Shown here piece after piece: positions 7,600-16,893 of a stretch of DNA of 64,000 bases. The DNA comes from UBA10133 sp964348455 (GTDB lineage: Bacteria > Patescibacteriota > Microgenomatia > UBA1400 > MFAQ01): contig CAYGCQ010000003.1 in the NCBI GenBank assembly GCA_964348455.1, forward strand, positions 7,494-71,493. The letters are read 5' to 3'. The notes below the pieces were generated by a model. That model searched no databases, had not been told where the DNA came from, and saw only the letters and a program-made list of their open reading frames with translations. The translations under genes were made by a program, and so were the position numbers. Position 1 is the stretch's first letter. Each line of letters begins with the position of its first letter.

Positions 7600-10500
7600 A
7601 TGACTGAAAACAGAAACGAAAGTGATACACCATATTTTTACAGCGAAAGAACAAGAGCCTTAATTGCAAAGCAGCTAGCGAGTAATAACCCTGTGGATGG
7701 TGAAATATTAAGAAAATATAATGCTGATTTGGAAAGAATGGGATCGGTTGATGTTATAGGCAATCCAAAGACTGAAGAGATAGGAACGGGTGATGCCCCA
7801 TCAGTGGCTGAGGCATTTAATACACAAGAAACACCTGAAGATGTTGCTGATGTAGCACACAGATTGGGCAGGGAAGAGTTATTGGGCTTGCCAGCTCTCA
7901 CGTCAGAGGAAGAGATTGAACTTAGTCGTTTTAGAACAACCGCTGGGCCGGATAATCAAATGCCGACCGATAACGAGGAAGCTGAAGAAAGAAGAAAAAT
8001 AATAAGAAGACGGCAAATAATACAGCCTGGGGAGATGGTCTTGTCAGAGATGAGAGATCCTGTTGAAGAACCAGAATTTGTTGAAGGGACAACAGGGAGG
8101 TCTGTTGATGAGATCGCTGATGACATTGCTTTTGTAAGTAAAAAATATAATGCTGATGACAGAGAGGCTCGGAAAGCAGCTTTTCAGAGACTTGAAGCTG
8201 ACGGGGTTGATGTAAATAAATATGTACGAGAAGGACTCAATAAAGACACTTTGAGTCCAGATGACAGGAAAGAAATTTCGCGAAGGAAGAGGGCTCTAAA
8301 TAAGCTGTCTGAAGATATGAAAAAAGGAGCTGTAACAGAGGAACAAGAAGAGATAATGAAAAAAATTGGTTTGGATCCTGATGACTTCGAAAGTAGCGAT
8401 GCTGCTGAAGGCGATGTTTCAGATAGTGAAGAATTGGAATCAGATGAAGAATCCAAGAAAGAAATCTTCTATAAGGAAATGTTTCTTCTATTAATGAACA
8501 GAAAACAAGCAGAGGAAAGAAGTCTCGAAGGAGATCGGAGAATTGCAATCAAACACTTGGAATCACAAGGAGTGGATGTTGGCTTTATTTTTGGAGAGGA
8601 TATTGATGAGGATGATACTAGAGCAAGAATTGAAAGAAAAAATGAAGTAAGAAAAGCATTTAAAGCAATGAGGTCTGGAGAAATTTCTGAGGATGAAGCT
8701 GCCGTCTTAAGGTTGGCTAATATTGATATAAATGAGGCAGAAGTTAGAATTAATCCCGACAACACTCCTGAAGATGAGAGCTTATCAGATGAGGCTAGCT
8801 TTCATGCTGAATATGGATGTAGCAAAGAAGTCTATGATCGACTGGTTTCAGCCTGTTTAAATGATATTTTTGCCAATGGCGTTCGGGATGATAATCAGGT
8901 ATTAAACAATCTAACAAATAATGTTACTGGTGAGTGGACGTTGATAAACAGAGGTCGCAGAATTCCGGTTCCTACCAAGATAATAGAAAAGTTGCGAGGT
9001 TTGCAACTAGAATCTTGGATTGGTGTTGCAAATATTATGAATGCCTGGGGAGATCTGAAAGAAGTTGATGAAATAAATCCAAGTAATTTAAAGGCAGGAT
9101 TATTTATGCCTAGGTATGTTGAAGAGGGCTTTGCTGTAAAGATGGAGGGAGTTATGTTTCCTCAATTTATGGGTGCAGGTAATGTTGAAAATTACAAAAC
9201 AACAGAAAGAGTGGAGAACGTTGGTGAGAATGTAAGTAAGGCAATGAAAAAATTAATGGATTATTTTGGTCAAATTAATCCAGACATGCCAGTTAAATTA
9301 AAAAATGATTATTGGTCTTTTATCAGCAGCGAGTCTTCGGTGAGAGCCGGACTTTATGAAGGGTTGGGAATAAATAGGTATGAGGGTGAAGCTGCTTTTG
9401 CTTTCTTGCTTTCTAACTTTATGATAGCAAAAAAAGGAGTTGGACTTGATTCATTTTCGATATTAGTAAAACCAGCCGAAAAAAGATTAGCATCTTACGA
9501 AGTCGATGAAGCAAGGGACCCAATAGTAAGACTTATTGTTCAAGAGTCGATGCATTTAGATGAAGAAGCCTATATAAGGGCAGAGAGCGCAGAAAAACAA
9601 AGAATGAGGATTGAAGTTCTGAAAGAGATGCGTGAATTAATTCCATCGACATTCATTCCAACTGGGCTAGACATTGGAGGAGAAGCGGCTTTATCGAGTG
9701 GCGAGGGTTGGGTTTCCTGGAGAAACAGAACTTACATAAGCGCTGAAGATAGAAAAATGTTTATAGAAAAGCAAATTAGACCCGAGTGGTCAAAAGAGAA
9801 AGTGAAGGCTGAAAAATCGCTCATCGAGAAAAGGACTCCTCCCGCAAGTGATATTGAAACAAGGCTTTCGATACTCAGAAGTGCAATCGACGTTCACAAT
9901 TCAATGAAGGCTGCCTTGGCTCCGGAGGCTGATGTTTCTAAAATCGCAGCTTTTAAGGGGAAACTATTTATTCATCTTAAAGCAAATTTATTAGCTGCAG
10001 GATATCCTTTAGAGATGGTAGATTTTATAGATAAAAAGAGCGAGTCTGACTTGGAATGGATTTCCAAATGTGTCATCGGTGTGGCAGAAACATATCTCTA
10101 TACTCACTCAATTGCTGATTCTGAAAATAGAAACGGCAAACCTTGGTCTCAGGTGCAATTTATTGCTAAAGCTTCTGAGCTTTTTGATTCTCAAGCTCAG
10201 TCGGGGAAACATAAGTATATTGGATTAGATGCTGAAACAGCCTCCGACGATGTTAATAGATTTGTAGAGTTCGTCAATCAACTATATGAAGATAGTAAAC
10301 AAATTTGCGGACCTCTTATCGGAATAACAAATATCGCCAAAGCCGCTCTAACTCGAAATCATGGAATCCCAAACTGGTATGGGAGATATGAAGATCTATC
10401 AGAACAATTTAAAGCATTTTTACAATCTCAAGTTGGTTATGAAGGTCAGTGGTCAAACTTGCAAAATAAGATGAAGAAAATCACGAAGAATCTTCGATAG
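7600..10500 (+). CDS. Large hypothetical protein with duplicated acidic/basic helical module
   Basis: An unrecognised 966-residue soluble protein without signal peptide or membrane segment. The N-terminal 400 residues are strongly charged. A module appears twice: near residues 189-270 (starting AAFQRLEADGVDVNK) and near 311-395 (starting IAIKHLESQGVDVGF). Each is followed by a Lys/Arg-rich helix and an acidic end. The C-terminal half (about 410-966) is less charged and looks globular (LESWIGVANIMNAWGDL, GEAAFAFLLSNFMIA). It lies 47 bases after the 758-residue gene, with no clear promoter in the gap, so the two are probably one transcript. An A-rich leader (AGGAACAAAAAATG) gives a weak ribosome site. 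Function unknown. Confidence 0.8.
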   Translation: MTENRNESDTPYFYSERTRALIAKQLASNNPVDGEILRKYNADLERMGSVDVIGNPKTEEIGTGDAPSVAEAFNTQETPEDVADVAHRLGREELLGLPALTSEEEIELSRFRTTAGPDNQMPTDNEEAEERRKIIRRRQIIQPGEMVLSEMRDPVEEPEFVEGTTGRSVDEIADDIAFVSKKYNADDREARKAAFQRLEADGVDVNKYVREGLNKDTLSPDDRKEISRRKRALNKLSEDMKKGAVTEEQEEIMKKIGLDPDDFESSDAAEGDVSDSEELESDEESKKEIFYKEMFLLLMNRKQAEERSLEGDRRIAIKHLESQGVDVGFIFGEDIDEDDTRARIERKNEVRKAFKAMRSGEISEDEAAVLRLANIDINEAEVRINPDNTPEDESLSDEASFHAEYGCSKEVYDRLVSACLNDIFANGVRDDNQVLNNLTNNVTGEWTLINRGRRIPVPTKIIEKLRGLQLESWIGVANIMNAWGDLKEVDEINPSNLKAGLFMPRYVEEGFAVKMEGVMFPQFMGAGNVENYKTTERVENVGENVSKAMKKLMDYFGQINPDMPVKLKNDYWSFISSESSVRAGLYEGLGINRYEGEAAFAFLLSNFMIAKKGVGLDSFSILVKPAEKRLASYEVDEARDPIVRLIVQESMHLDEEAYIRAESAEKQRMRIEVLKEMRELIPSTFIPTGLDIGGEAALSSGEGWVSWRNRTYISAEDRKMFIEKQIRPEWSKEKVKAEKSLIEKRTPPASDIETRLSILRSAIDVHNSMKAALAPEADVSKIAAFKGKLFIHLKANLLAAGYPLEMVDFIDKKSESDLEWISKCVIGVAETYLYTHSIADSENRNGKPWSQVQFIAKASELFDSQAQSGKHKYIGLDAETASDDVNRFVEFVNQLYEDSKQICGPLIGITNIAKAALTRNHGIPNWYGRYEDLSEQFKAFLQSQVGYEGQWSNLQNKMKKITKNLR

Positions 10501-10545
10501 TAGTAAGTATGGGTGAAAAAAGAGAAAACAGGTTCTTGGAAGCAG

Positions 10546-12306
10546 CTATTTTGGAGCTGTAATACCAGTGTCAGTTCCACTAACAAAAATCGACGGCTTA
10601 TCCTTAAGATTTCCGCTTGCATCATAACCTCTTTTGTATGTATTTCTTATTCCAGATGCAATTCTCCCTCCTCCAAGCCCCCTATATCCCCCGGATGCCA
10701 TTGATTCATTTTTGCTGACTCCGGACTTGAGTGCTTCACCGATGGCTGCACCATATGGGAATGGAGGCGTCTTAAGAGCTTTCTCGACCATTTCCACATA
10801 TTTACTGGACATCATAAGAAGTCCGAAACCGATAGTGGCTAGCATGAGACTGCCAACGCTGGATCCAATCCAACTACCTCCGGCTGCCCCTGCGCCGGTT
10901 AGACCTCCTGCCACTGTCATTGGAGGAGTCCAGATGCTTTCAAGGGTTGAGAAAGATTGAACTCCAAGAAGACTTTCTCCAGTTACTCCAGGAATATTTA
11001 GAAGAGCTAACAGGGAAAGAAATGGTTGAGCCATAAGGGCGTAGGAGAGGACTAGGAAGAATGATGCGACAGGGAAAACGGCCAAATTTCCGTAGATTGA
11101 TTTTAGCCAGTCTGCAGTAGAGGTGGAACCAGGAAAAAGTCCTCCAAGTAGTATTACTGGAGCAAAAATAAGATTTATGATGACACCAAAGTAGGCTTGA
11201 AAAAGTTTAGCTCCAAGCTTTAGGAAAGAAATGATTATGGCAATTAAAACAATAATTACTGCAATCCAGCCAATAAATCCAAGAATTCCGGTTAAGCTTA
11301 TGGCTCCAACGACTCCTCCAACTATAGCTCCAATTCCACCACCAATCAGTAGATTGAAAAAAATAAGTGGTGAGACAACAACTGCCGAGAATCCATTGAC
11401 GATAAATGAGCCAATTAATCCCATAAACGATCCGCTGGCCATATCAACAAGGATATTTTTATTGTTTGTTAAGATTCCACCGGCTTTTAATATATTAATG
11501 GACATGGCGACGGCAATGGTGGAGATATCTACCAGAAGACCTACTATCGCGTAAGAAAAAGTGATGATGAGTAAAGTGGATATAAGTCTGGGAATTGCTA
11601 GTTGGATAGTGGCGGCTGTTTTGGAATCTATACGAACACGGAACATAATCATTATTCCGTATAGTACAAATCCGAAAGCAAAAAGAAGATAAGCTACATT
11701 TCTGAAGGCTCTCCAAAGAGGGAGGATTGGTGAAAGAGCTGTAAAGCCGTAGCCTGGTCCAGCAGCGAAGGTTTCATCTACTATTTTGTGCTGTTTAAGG
11801 TTTGATGAGACGTAAGCAAGATAATCGACGGTCGTTGCCGGCTTCGCATTAAAAATTGCTGTAGTGGCTTTGGCTAGAGCGGGAATAATGCCTTGCTCTA
11901 TAGGATTTGGAGTTTGTGAGGTTGTTAGACATCCTGCAGGGTTGCTCGCGCACTGAAGGCCTTTGACAAGATTTGTGATTAAGTCAATGAAACTGTAGTA
12001 TTGCGGTCCAATAATGTATTCTGCTCCCTGCAAGAGTACTATGTCGGAAAATCCGACGCCATCTCCACTTAGAGTATCAACTCCTGGTTTACACTTTCCA
12101 GAATACCAGGTTTCAAGATTCATTAGATCTCCAGATCTTTTATCACAGAATTCCTTTCCGTAGTCAAAAAGTGTTTTTGGGGCACTAACTAGCTCTACAA
12201 AGATGTTCGAGACAGCATTGATTACAGGTGGTTTAACAACAGAAAGAGATATGAAAATAAATAAGAGAATGAGGCTGAGGTATTTGTGAAGTGGTCGCAT
12301 AGTCAA
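10546..12306 (-). CDS. VirB6/TrbL-like polytopic membrane protein
   Basis: A 586-residue membrane protein with an N-terminal hydrophobic leader, an extracytoplasmic region with paired cysteines (about residues 50-140), and many hydrophobic segments between about 190 and 500, including long Gly/Ala/Ile-rich helices such as FIVNGFSAVVVSPLIFF. The C-terminus (about 520-586) is a Gly/Ser-rich cytoplasmic tail. This topology and its place beside VirB4, PrgI and pilin genes identify it as the VirB6/TrbL channel subunit. A TATAAT box (12312-12317) ends 5 bases before a TTG at 12306 and 11 bases before the ATG at 12300. Either could be the start; the ATG is the conventional choice. Confidence 0.85.
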   Translation of the reverse strand: MTMRPLHKYLSLILLFIFISLSVVKPPVINAVSNIFVELVSAPKTLFDYGKEFCDKRSGDLMNLETWYSGKCKPGVDTLSGDGVGFSDIVLLQGAEYIIGPQYYSFIDLITNLVKGLQCASNPAGCLTTSQTPNPIEQGIIPALAKATTAIFNAKPATTVDYLAYVSSNLKQHKIVDETFAAGPGYGFTALSPILPLWRAFRNVAYLLFAFGFVLYGIMIMFRVRIDSKTAATIQLAIPRLISTLLIITFSYAIVGLLVDISTIAVAMSINILKAGGILTNNKNILVDMASGSFMGLIGSFIVNGFSAVVVSPLIFFNLLIGGGIGAIVGGVVGAISLTGILGFIGWIAVIIVLIAIIISFLKLGAKLFQAYFGVIINLIFAPVILLGGLFPGSTSTADWLKSIYGNLAVFPVASFFLVLSYALMAQPFLSLLALLNIPGVTGESLLGVQSFSTLESIWTPPMTVAGGLTGAGAAGGSWIGSSVGSLMLATIGFGLLMMSSKYVEMVEKALKTPPFPYGAAIGEALKSGVSKNESMASGGYRGLGGGRIASGIRNTYKRGYDASGNLKDKPSIFVSGTDTGITAPK

Positions 12307-12333
12307 TAAAAATTATACAGGAAAAGAGGTGGA

Positions 12334-15279
12334 TTAGTTTTCTTTGTAAACGTCATATACGCAGGCGTTGTGGCTTGGTGCTGAGTAGCGATTGGTTTTT
12401 GTTTCACATGTATCTCCACCAGTTAGACAGGCTGCTGCCATACCTCCCAGCAAACAACCGTTTTCAGCGGTCGCACAGCCGTAAGTGGAGTCATAGGCCA
12501 CTCCGAATTCCCAGACTCTAATGGCAGTTTCAACGTGGCTTTCATCCCAATTGCAGCTAGAAGAGCTTAATCCTGACCCGGGATAAACAAGAGGGATACC
12601 AAAGCAGGTTTTTCCGGCAAAAGCAGGTGATCCATATTGATTTTCGCTTATTATCTTGGCAACGGCGAAGATTTCGTCTAGAAGGTTGCATGCGTTCGGT
12701 TCTCGGTTGGGGTCAAATTTTTTGACCGCTTCAAAATGTTCTTTGAACCAGTTCGAAGACATGTGGAAGATGCCATCAATATCCGGAGTTGAACTTGGGT
12801 TGCACCCCGGTAATTTGGTGCAGGCCGGCAAGTTTTCGACAACAAAACTTTCGTTTAGAACTGAGGCTCCTGGATTGAATGCTCCTTCCCCATACATAAG
12901 ACCAATCATCAAGCCGGGGGGAACATTAAAAGTAGAAGCGGCTGTCTCAATTGCTTTGATTAAAGAAGGGGGGAGATTGAGCGAATTATTTTTTACACTA
13001 CAAGAAGGAAGAGGTTTCATTTCCGGCAGCTCTCCACAGGTTGCAGACGAAAGAGTTGGTACACATCTAGGTGAGTTTTGTAAATTGTTTGGAACTACCC
13101 AACAATTTTGAAGGAAGTGCATGGAGTCTTGAGCAAGATTGCTGATGCGATTGATAGGTTCGTAGGGGTTGAGAACTTCGCCTGTTCCGTTTGGGGCAGT
13201 TCTCAGGTATAAGTGATTTGCTATGGGTGCATCTATGCCAGCCTCAGGAATTTTTTCTTGGCCATCAGGGAGCATCATGGAGTAGAGAGAGTATTCTTGA
13301 TTGTCTACTACAGCACCTTTGATGTCGGTTTGTTTGGGGTTATTGAGAACATTAAGAGCCTTTGCATCTTTTGTGGCTTCTACACTCCATTCGGGGGTGC
13401 AACACTGACCGTTCTCGATGTATTCATCCTTTCCTGAGCAGGAGAATTGAGTGCCACATTCTTTGAGACCGGTTAAAGGGTTAATCTTACATTCTGAAAC
13501 AAGATCGCTGCAGGAAGGGGTATAAGACCATGCAAGTTTATTGCCTCTAATAGTAACTACTTGATGGTGATCATCCACGGAGTAGGCTGCTGTTTTTGGG
13601 GTGAGTTCATGGTAACTGATTGACAAAGGGCAACCGACAGGATTATCATAAACTTCTCTAATTTCTTCAACTCGTAGTGGATTGGTAATAACATCTTCTT
13701 TGGCTGGAATGTAACCCTTTTTCTTATCTTCATCTGTGAAGAACGACTTTATCTTGTCTGAAATCCAGCCAAAAGGGTTGCTAAAAACAGCTTGGATTTC
13801 CTCTGTAATTTGCTCAATAAAATTCTTATTAGCTATTTTGACTTCCGGAAGATCCTCCGGCTCATTGCCGAGTTGATAATCGGAGAGACCGTCTTTCCCT
13901 GTGTATTTGTCTACAATCCACTGTGGTTGCAGAGCTGGTATCATGCCAAATTTTGGAGAAAGAAGTCCTTGGTAAACAGCCCCGACATATGGAAGATTTT
14001 CGAAAGAGATGTTTGTTAGTTTATACTCTGGAAGATTGAAGTAATTAAAGCGAGTATATGTTTCCTCTTCGACTTCGTCCTTCCTTTTTAGAATGTATCC
14101 ACGAACACTATCGAAGTCTAATGGGACGAAGGCTGCATATGGTCCCGAAAGATCCTTTTGAAAAACAGAAATAGCTGTTTCATAAACTGAAATAAGAGGG
14201 TTGACAAGAGGGCTAATATCTAGTAATTCTGCAAGAGCCCTTAGTGCGGTAAAATCTGGGATAAGTTCTCTTTGGGCTTGAGCATATTCAGGACAAACAG
14301 GATATGAGGTAAGACAGCCTACTCGAACAAAAGGGAAGTGCCAAAAGAGGATTACTTGGGTTTTTAATGAATTGTAGAGTTGAACAAAATCCGTTTTTCT
14401 TTTTACTCCTTTTTGGTCGACATAGTCGAAAGAAATATTATCGATTTGTTTATCGCTGGCCATGTTCATTATAAAAGATCTTAGGTTGGCTTGATTACTG
14501 GCAGGCATTAGTCGCCAGTAGGTTCGATAAGCTTCGCGATTTGGATATTCGCCATTATTGTCAGGACTGTCTGACAGGTCTAGTGGGCGGCCGAAAAGAG
14601 AGTTGTAAAGATAGTTTTGGGCTAGGAAGTCGGAAGAAAAAGCTTCTTCTGCCGGAACACTGGGGCCATAACTACCGATGTCCGCATTTTTAACATCTGT
14701 GTTAATAAGTAGTGCGACATCACAGTCAGGATCGTCTCCCCCTGGGCCGACTTCTCCATTAGGTCCTTCACCGATGCCGCACTGAGAAAATGGTTGTTTT
14801 CCAGAATTGTATTTGCGTGTGTCTGAATACTTGACTACTGGTTGATAAATACAGGTTTTGTCGTAGAGCTTGACATCTTTTTGGGTTTCCTTTATATCGT
14901 TCCAGCATGTACTGTTTGGTGGAAAGACGCCAGTGCCGTCACCGCACTTAGGTGGGAGTGGGGCTGTGGGGATGATTTTGTGAGTGGGTGATGGGGAGAT
15001 ACTGGGGGAAATGGATATGGTGGGAGAGATACTGGGGGTGGGAGTCATAGGTACACAGTGCTGGTCGATATCACCTGGGTACTGAATACATTCTTCACCT
15101 GCGAGACAGAGTGTCTTTCCACAAGGGATTCCGATGCGAGGAGCTATATTTTGAGGAGAGCTAGTTGGGGCGGTGACGTCAGGTACCGGTGTAGTTGTTG
15201 GTGTTGCAGCGAAACTTGCTCTTGCTAAAAAAAGATCAAGAACTAAGATAAAAAGAATAATGACAAAAGATTTCTTCAC
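12334..15279 (-). CDS. Large secreted T4SS-associated protein with C-terminal lytic-transglycosylase-like domain
   Basis: A 981-residue exported protein. Residues 1-25 are a signal peptide ending ARASFAA. A cysteine-rich module follows (GKTLCLAGEECIQ), then a Pro/Ser/Thr linker with SPTISISPSISPSP near residues 80-100. The middle is unassigned and Cys-containing (CPEYAQ, CGTQFSCSGKDE). Near residues 770-900 there is a transglycosylase-like segment: ETAASTFNVPPGLMIGLMYGEGAFNP, split here as ETAASTFNVPPG and GLMYGEGAFNP, with Glu in the expected catalytic place. That enzyme class cuts peptidoglycan to let an envelope machine through. The start is GTG at 15279, with TATAAT (15287-15292) ending 7 bases upstream. 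It lies 27 bases upstream of virB6. Confidence 0.78.
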   Translation of the reverse strand: MKKSFVIILFILVLDLFLARASFAATPTTTPVPDVTAPTSSPQNIAPRIGIPCGKTLCLAGEECIQYPGDIDQHCVPMTPTPSISPTISISPSISPSPTHKIIPTAPLPPKCGDGTGVFPPNSTCWNDIKETQKDVKLYDKTCIYQPVVKYSDTRKYNSGKQPFSQCGIGEGPNGEVGPGGDDPDCDVALLINTDVKNADIGSYGPSVPAEEAFSSDFLAQNYLYNSLFGRPLDLSDSPDNNGEYPNREAYRTYWRLMPASNQANLRSFIMNMASDKQIDNISFDYVDQKGVKRKTDFVQLYNSLKTQVILFWHFPFVRVGCLTSYPVCPEYAQAQRELIPDFTALRALAELLDISPLVNPLISVYETAISVFQKDLSGPYAAFVPLDFDSVRGYILKRKDEVEEETYTRFNYFNLPEYKLTNISFENLPYVGAVYQGLLSPKFGMIPALQPQWIVDKYTGKDGLSDYQLGNEPEDLPEVKIANKNFIEQITEEIQAVFSNPFGWISDKIKSFFTDEDKKKGYIPAKEDVITNPLRVEEIREVYDNPVGCPLSISYHELTPKTAAYSVDDHHQVVTIRGNKLAWSYTPSCSDLVSECKINPLTGLKECGTQFSCSGKDEYIENGQCCTPEWSVEATKDAKALNVLNNPKQTDIKGAVVDNQEYSLYSMMLPDGQEKIPEAGIDAPIANHLYLRTAPNGTGEVLNPYEPINRISNLAQDSMHFLQNCWVVPNNLQNSPRCVPTLSSATCGELPEMKPLPSCSVKNNSLNLPPSLIKAIETAASTFNVPPGLMIGLMYGEGAFNPGASVLNESFVVENLPACTKLPGCNPSSTPDIDGIFHMSSNWFKEHFEAVKKFDPNREPNACNLLDEIFAVAKIISENQYGSPAFAGKTCFGIPLVYPGSGLSSSSCNWDESHVETAIRVWEFGVAYDSTYGCATAENGCLLGGMAAACLTGGDTCETKTNRYSAPSHNACVYDVYKEN

Positions 15280-15317
15280 TAAAATGATTATACTTTGTAA
15301 GTTAGAAGGGGGAATAG

Positions 15318-15668
15318 TTAGTTCGGTAGTCCGAACTTAGTGACTTCAGCTCCGGTAAAGTTTTCTACGAGAACGAGAGCGAGCCAGACAACAGCGAGAA
15401 GAATTAAGCCAACAATGGCAAATGTGAACATTTTCCAGGCACTAGCGACAGCTTTTGGTTCTGCTCCTGCAGACATAAGGCGGATACCTGCCAAAATAAC
15501 CATAGCAACGGCGGCTAAAGCAATGATTCCCGGTAAGGGTGATAGAAGATTGGCTATTAAACACCTAATACCTCCAATGGTTACAACATCTGCTGCGGCG
15601 CCGGTGCCAATACATTCGCCTGACCAGCTTGAGGCAGCATAGGCTTGGGTGACGAGTTGAAATGACAT
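15318..15668 (-). CDS. Two-helix pilin-like T4SS protein (copy 1)
   Basis: A 116-residue member of the VirB2/TrbC-like pilin family found many times in this cluster. It has a short leader ending QAYAA, an extracytoplasmic part with two cysteines, a first hydrophobic helix (about 43-66), a short polar turn SAGAEPKAVASAW and a second helix (about 80-105). The turn differs from the SGGDK form of most paralogues, so this copy is divergent. A TATAAT box (15675-15680) ends 6 bases before the ATG, so it has its own leaderless promoter, and a terminator upstream separates it from the next pilin gene. Confidence 0.85.
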   Translation of the reverse strand: MSFQLVTQAYAASSWSGECIGTGAAADVVTIGGIRCLIANLLSPLPGIIALAAVAMVILAGIRLMSAGAEPKAVASAWKMFTFAIVGLILLAVVWLALVLVENFTGAEVTKFGLPN

Positions 15669-15696
15669 GAGTTGATTATATATTATCTTCGTGGAG

Positions 15697-15735
15697 TGAG
15701 ATTGCCACGGTTCGGATTACCGAAACTCGCAATGA
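15697..15735. repeat. Dispersed palindromic repeat, GATTGCC...GCAATGACG type
   Basis: A hairpin-forming element: GAGATTGCCACGGTTCGG, a short loop, then CCGAAACTCGCAATGACG. The copy at 27402-27440 is nearly identical and relatives occur at 23741-23955. It sits between pilin genes, just before a terminator. Confidence 0.8.
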
Positions 15736-15743
15736 CGTAGTAA

Positions 15744-15776
15744 TAAAAAATCCCGGGTAGCCGGGATTTTTTATTT
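15744..15776 (-). terminator. Rho-independent terminator after the pilin at 15792
   Basis: The stem AAAAATCCCGG / CCGGGATTTTT with a TAG loop is flanked by A and T runs, so it can work in both directions. On the minus strand it ends the transcript of the pilin gene at 15792-16133. Confidence 0.85.
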
Positions 15777-15791
15777 TCTAATACTAAATAC

Positions 15792-16133
15792 TTAGTAAGG
15801 TTTGGGGATGTTGATGTTTCCCTCAAAGACGTCAACTCCAAAGAAGTAGGCGATAAGCTTCATCAATGCCCAGGAAGCAGCAACGATGGCGAGACCGACA
15901 ACCGCGGCAGTAATTCGGTTTCTGGCTGTTTCTGTTTTGGACTTGTCTCCACCTGAGGTAAGCCATTCGATACCACCCATTACCAAGAAGGCAAAGGTAA
16001 GGATTCCGGCAACGATAAAGGCAACTGAAATGACACGACTAATAAGAACACCAATGTCGGTGATTTTCATACCGGTTGGTTGGGGGACTCCGATGGTGCC
16101 ACCAGCGGCTAGAGCTTGGGAGATTAAAGACAT
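15792..16133 (-). CDS. Two-helix pilin-like T4SS protein (copy 2, candidate major pilin)
   Basis: A 113-residue paralogue: a ten-residue leader ending QALAA, a Gly/Pro-rich stretch, helix 1 (about 29-55), the family turn TSGGDKSKTETA and helix 2 (about 77-97). It is the only pilin gene here with a consensus -35/-10 promoter (16173-16199), a long A/T-rich leader and its own strong terminator. That isolates it from the upstream array and suggests high expression, as for a major pilin. No Shine-Dalgarno sequence is visible. Being the major subunit is an inference from expression signals. Confidence 0.87.
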   Translation of the reverse strand: MSLISQALAAGGTIGVPQPTGMKITDIGVLISRVISVAFIVAGILTFAFLVMGGIEWLTSGGDKSKTETARNRITAAVVGLAIVAASWALMKLIAYFFGVDVFEGNINIPKPY

Positions 16134-16172
16134 ATTTTTTGTTTTTTAATAATTAATATTCGTAATACTTGT

Positions 16173-16199
16173 ATTATATATGATTTTTTTTATTGTCAA
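16173..16199 (-). promoter_or_regulatory. Consensus promoter of pilin copy 2
   Basis: On the minus strand TTGACA (16194-16199) and TATAAT (16173-16178) are 15 bases apart. The -35 box overlaps the stop region of the upstream pilin gene. The 39-base A/T-rich leader makes this a leadered transcript, unlike most genes nearby. Confidence 0.65.
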
Positions 16200-16555
16200 T
16201 TTCCGAGCGGGTTATCTGTACACAAAGCATCTAGATTGATTCCAAAGAATTCTAGAACTAATACGTAGACAGCGTAACTGCTAGCAACAATGGCTAGGCC
16301 GATGAGCGCAGAAGAAATACTTTTTTGAGCAGATTCGACCTTAGCCTTGTCCCCACCTGAAGTGAGCCACTGAACTCCACCAAGAACCAAGATGCCAAAA
16401 AATGCGATACCGGAAATGATAAAGGCGGCGCTGGCGAGATTGCTGACCAGATGACCAATACAGGTGTAACCAAAGAAGTTATTCTTGGTGACGTTATCAC
16501 CGATGGGGAGTTCGATATCGGCGGCTAGTGCTTGAGGTATAAAATATTTGATCAT
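16196..16555 (-). CDS. Two-helix pilin-like T4SS protein (copy 3)
   Basis: A 119-residue paralogue. The leader ends QALAA, followed by a short extracytoplasmic part with GYTCIGHL, helix 1 (about 42-64), the turn TSGGDKAKVESAQ and helix 2 (about 82-105), and a tail with a second cysteine (LDALCTDN). Two cysteines on the outside could form a disulfide between subunits. Its start overlaps the end of copy 4 by 4 bases, so the two are translationally coupled. Confidence 0.86.
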   Translation of the reverse strand: MIKYFIPQALAADIELPIGDNVTKNNFFGYTCIGHLVSNLASAAFIISGIAFFGILVLGGVQWLTSGGDKAKVESAQKSISSALIGLAIVASSYAVYVLVLEFFGINLDALCTDNPLGN

Positions 16556-16890
16556 AGTGCGCTGGGGAAGACCGGCTTGAGAATATTAATTTTGAAAACT
16601 TGTTGTATGAAGTAGGTGATGGAGTAGGAGGCGACTAGAATGACAATCCCGATGACAGAACTGGTGATTTTTTTCTGAGCATCATCTATCCTGGCCTTGT
16701 CCCCACCTGAAGTGAGATATTCGACACCTCCCCAGATTAAGTAGATGATAAAGGCGATACCTCCGACAGTGATGACAGTTTGCCAGAGTGTGGCGATATA
16801 GAAAGCAAGACCTGCTCCTGGTTCTGTCGGAACGGTGGCAGAAATTGCCTTATTGAATATTTCGGGAGGTGCGACAGCAAGTAGTTTCAT
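16552..16890 (-). CDS. Two-helix pilin-like T4SS protein (copy 4)
   Basis: A 112-residue paralogue with helix 1 near residues 33-55 (TVITVGGIAFIIYLIWGG), the turn TSGGDKARIDDAQ and helix 2 near 72-95. The N-terminus lacks the QALAA-type ending seen in other copies. It is part of the uninterrupted minus-strand run 17642 to 16196, 3 bases after copy 5 and overlapping copy 3 by 4 bases. Confidence 0.86.
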   Translation of the reverse strand: MKLLAVAPPEIFNKAISATVPTEPGAGLAFYIATLWQTVITVGGIAFIIYLIWGGVEYLTSGGDKARIDDAQKKITSSVIGIVILVASYSITYFIQQVFKINILKPVFPSAL

Positions 16891-16893
16891 ATT

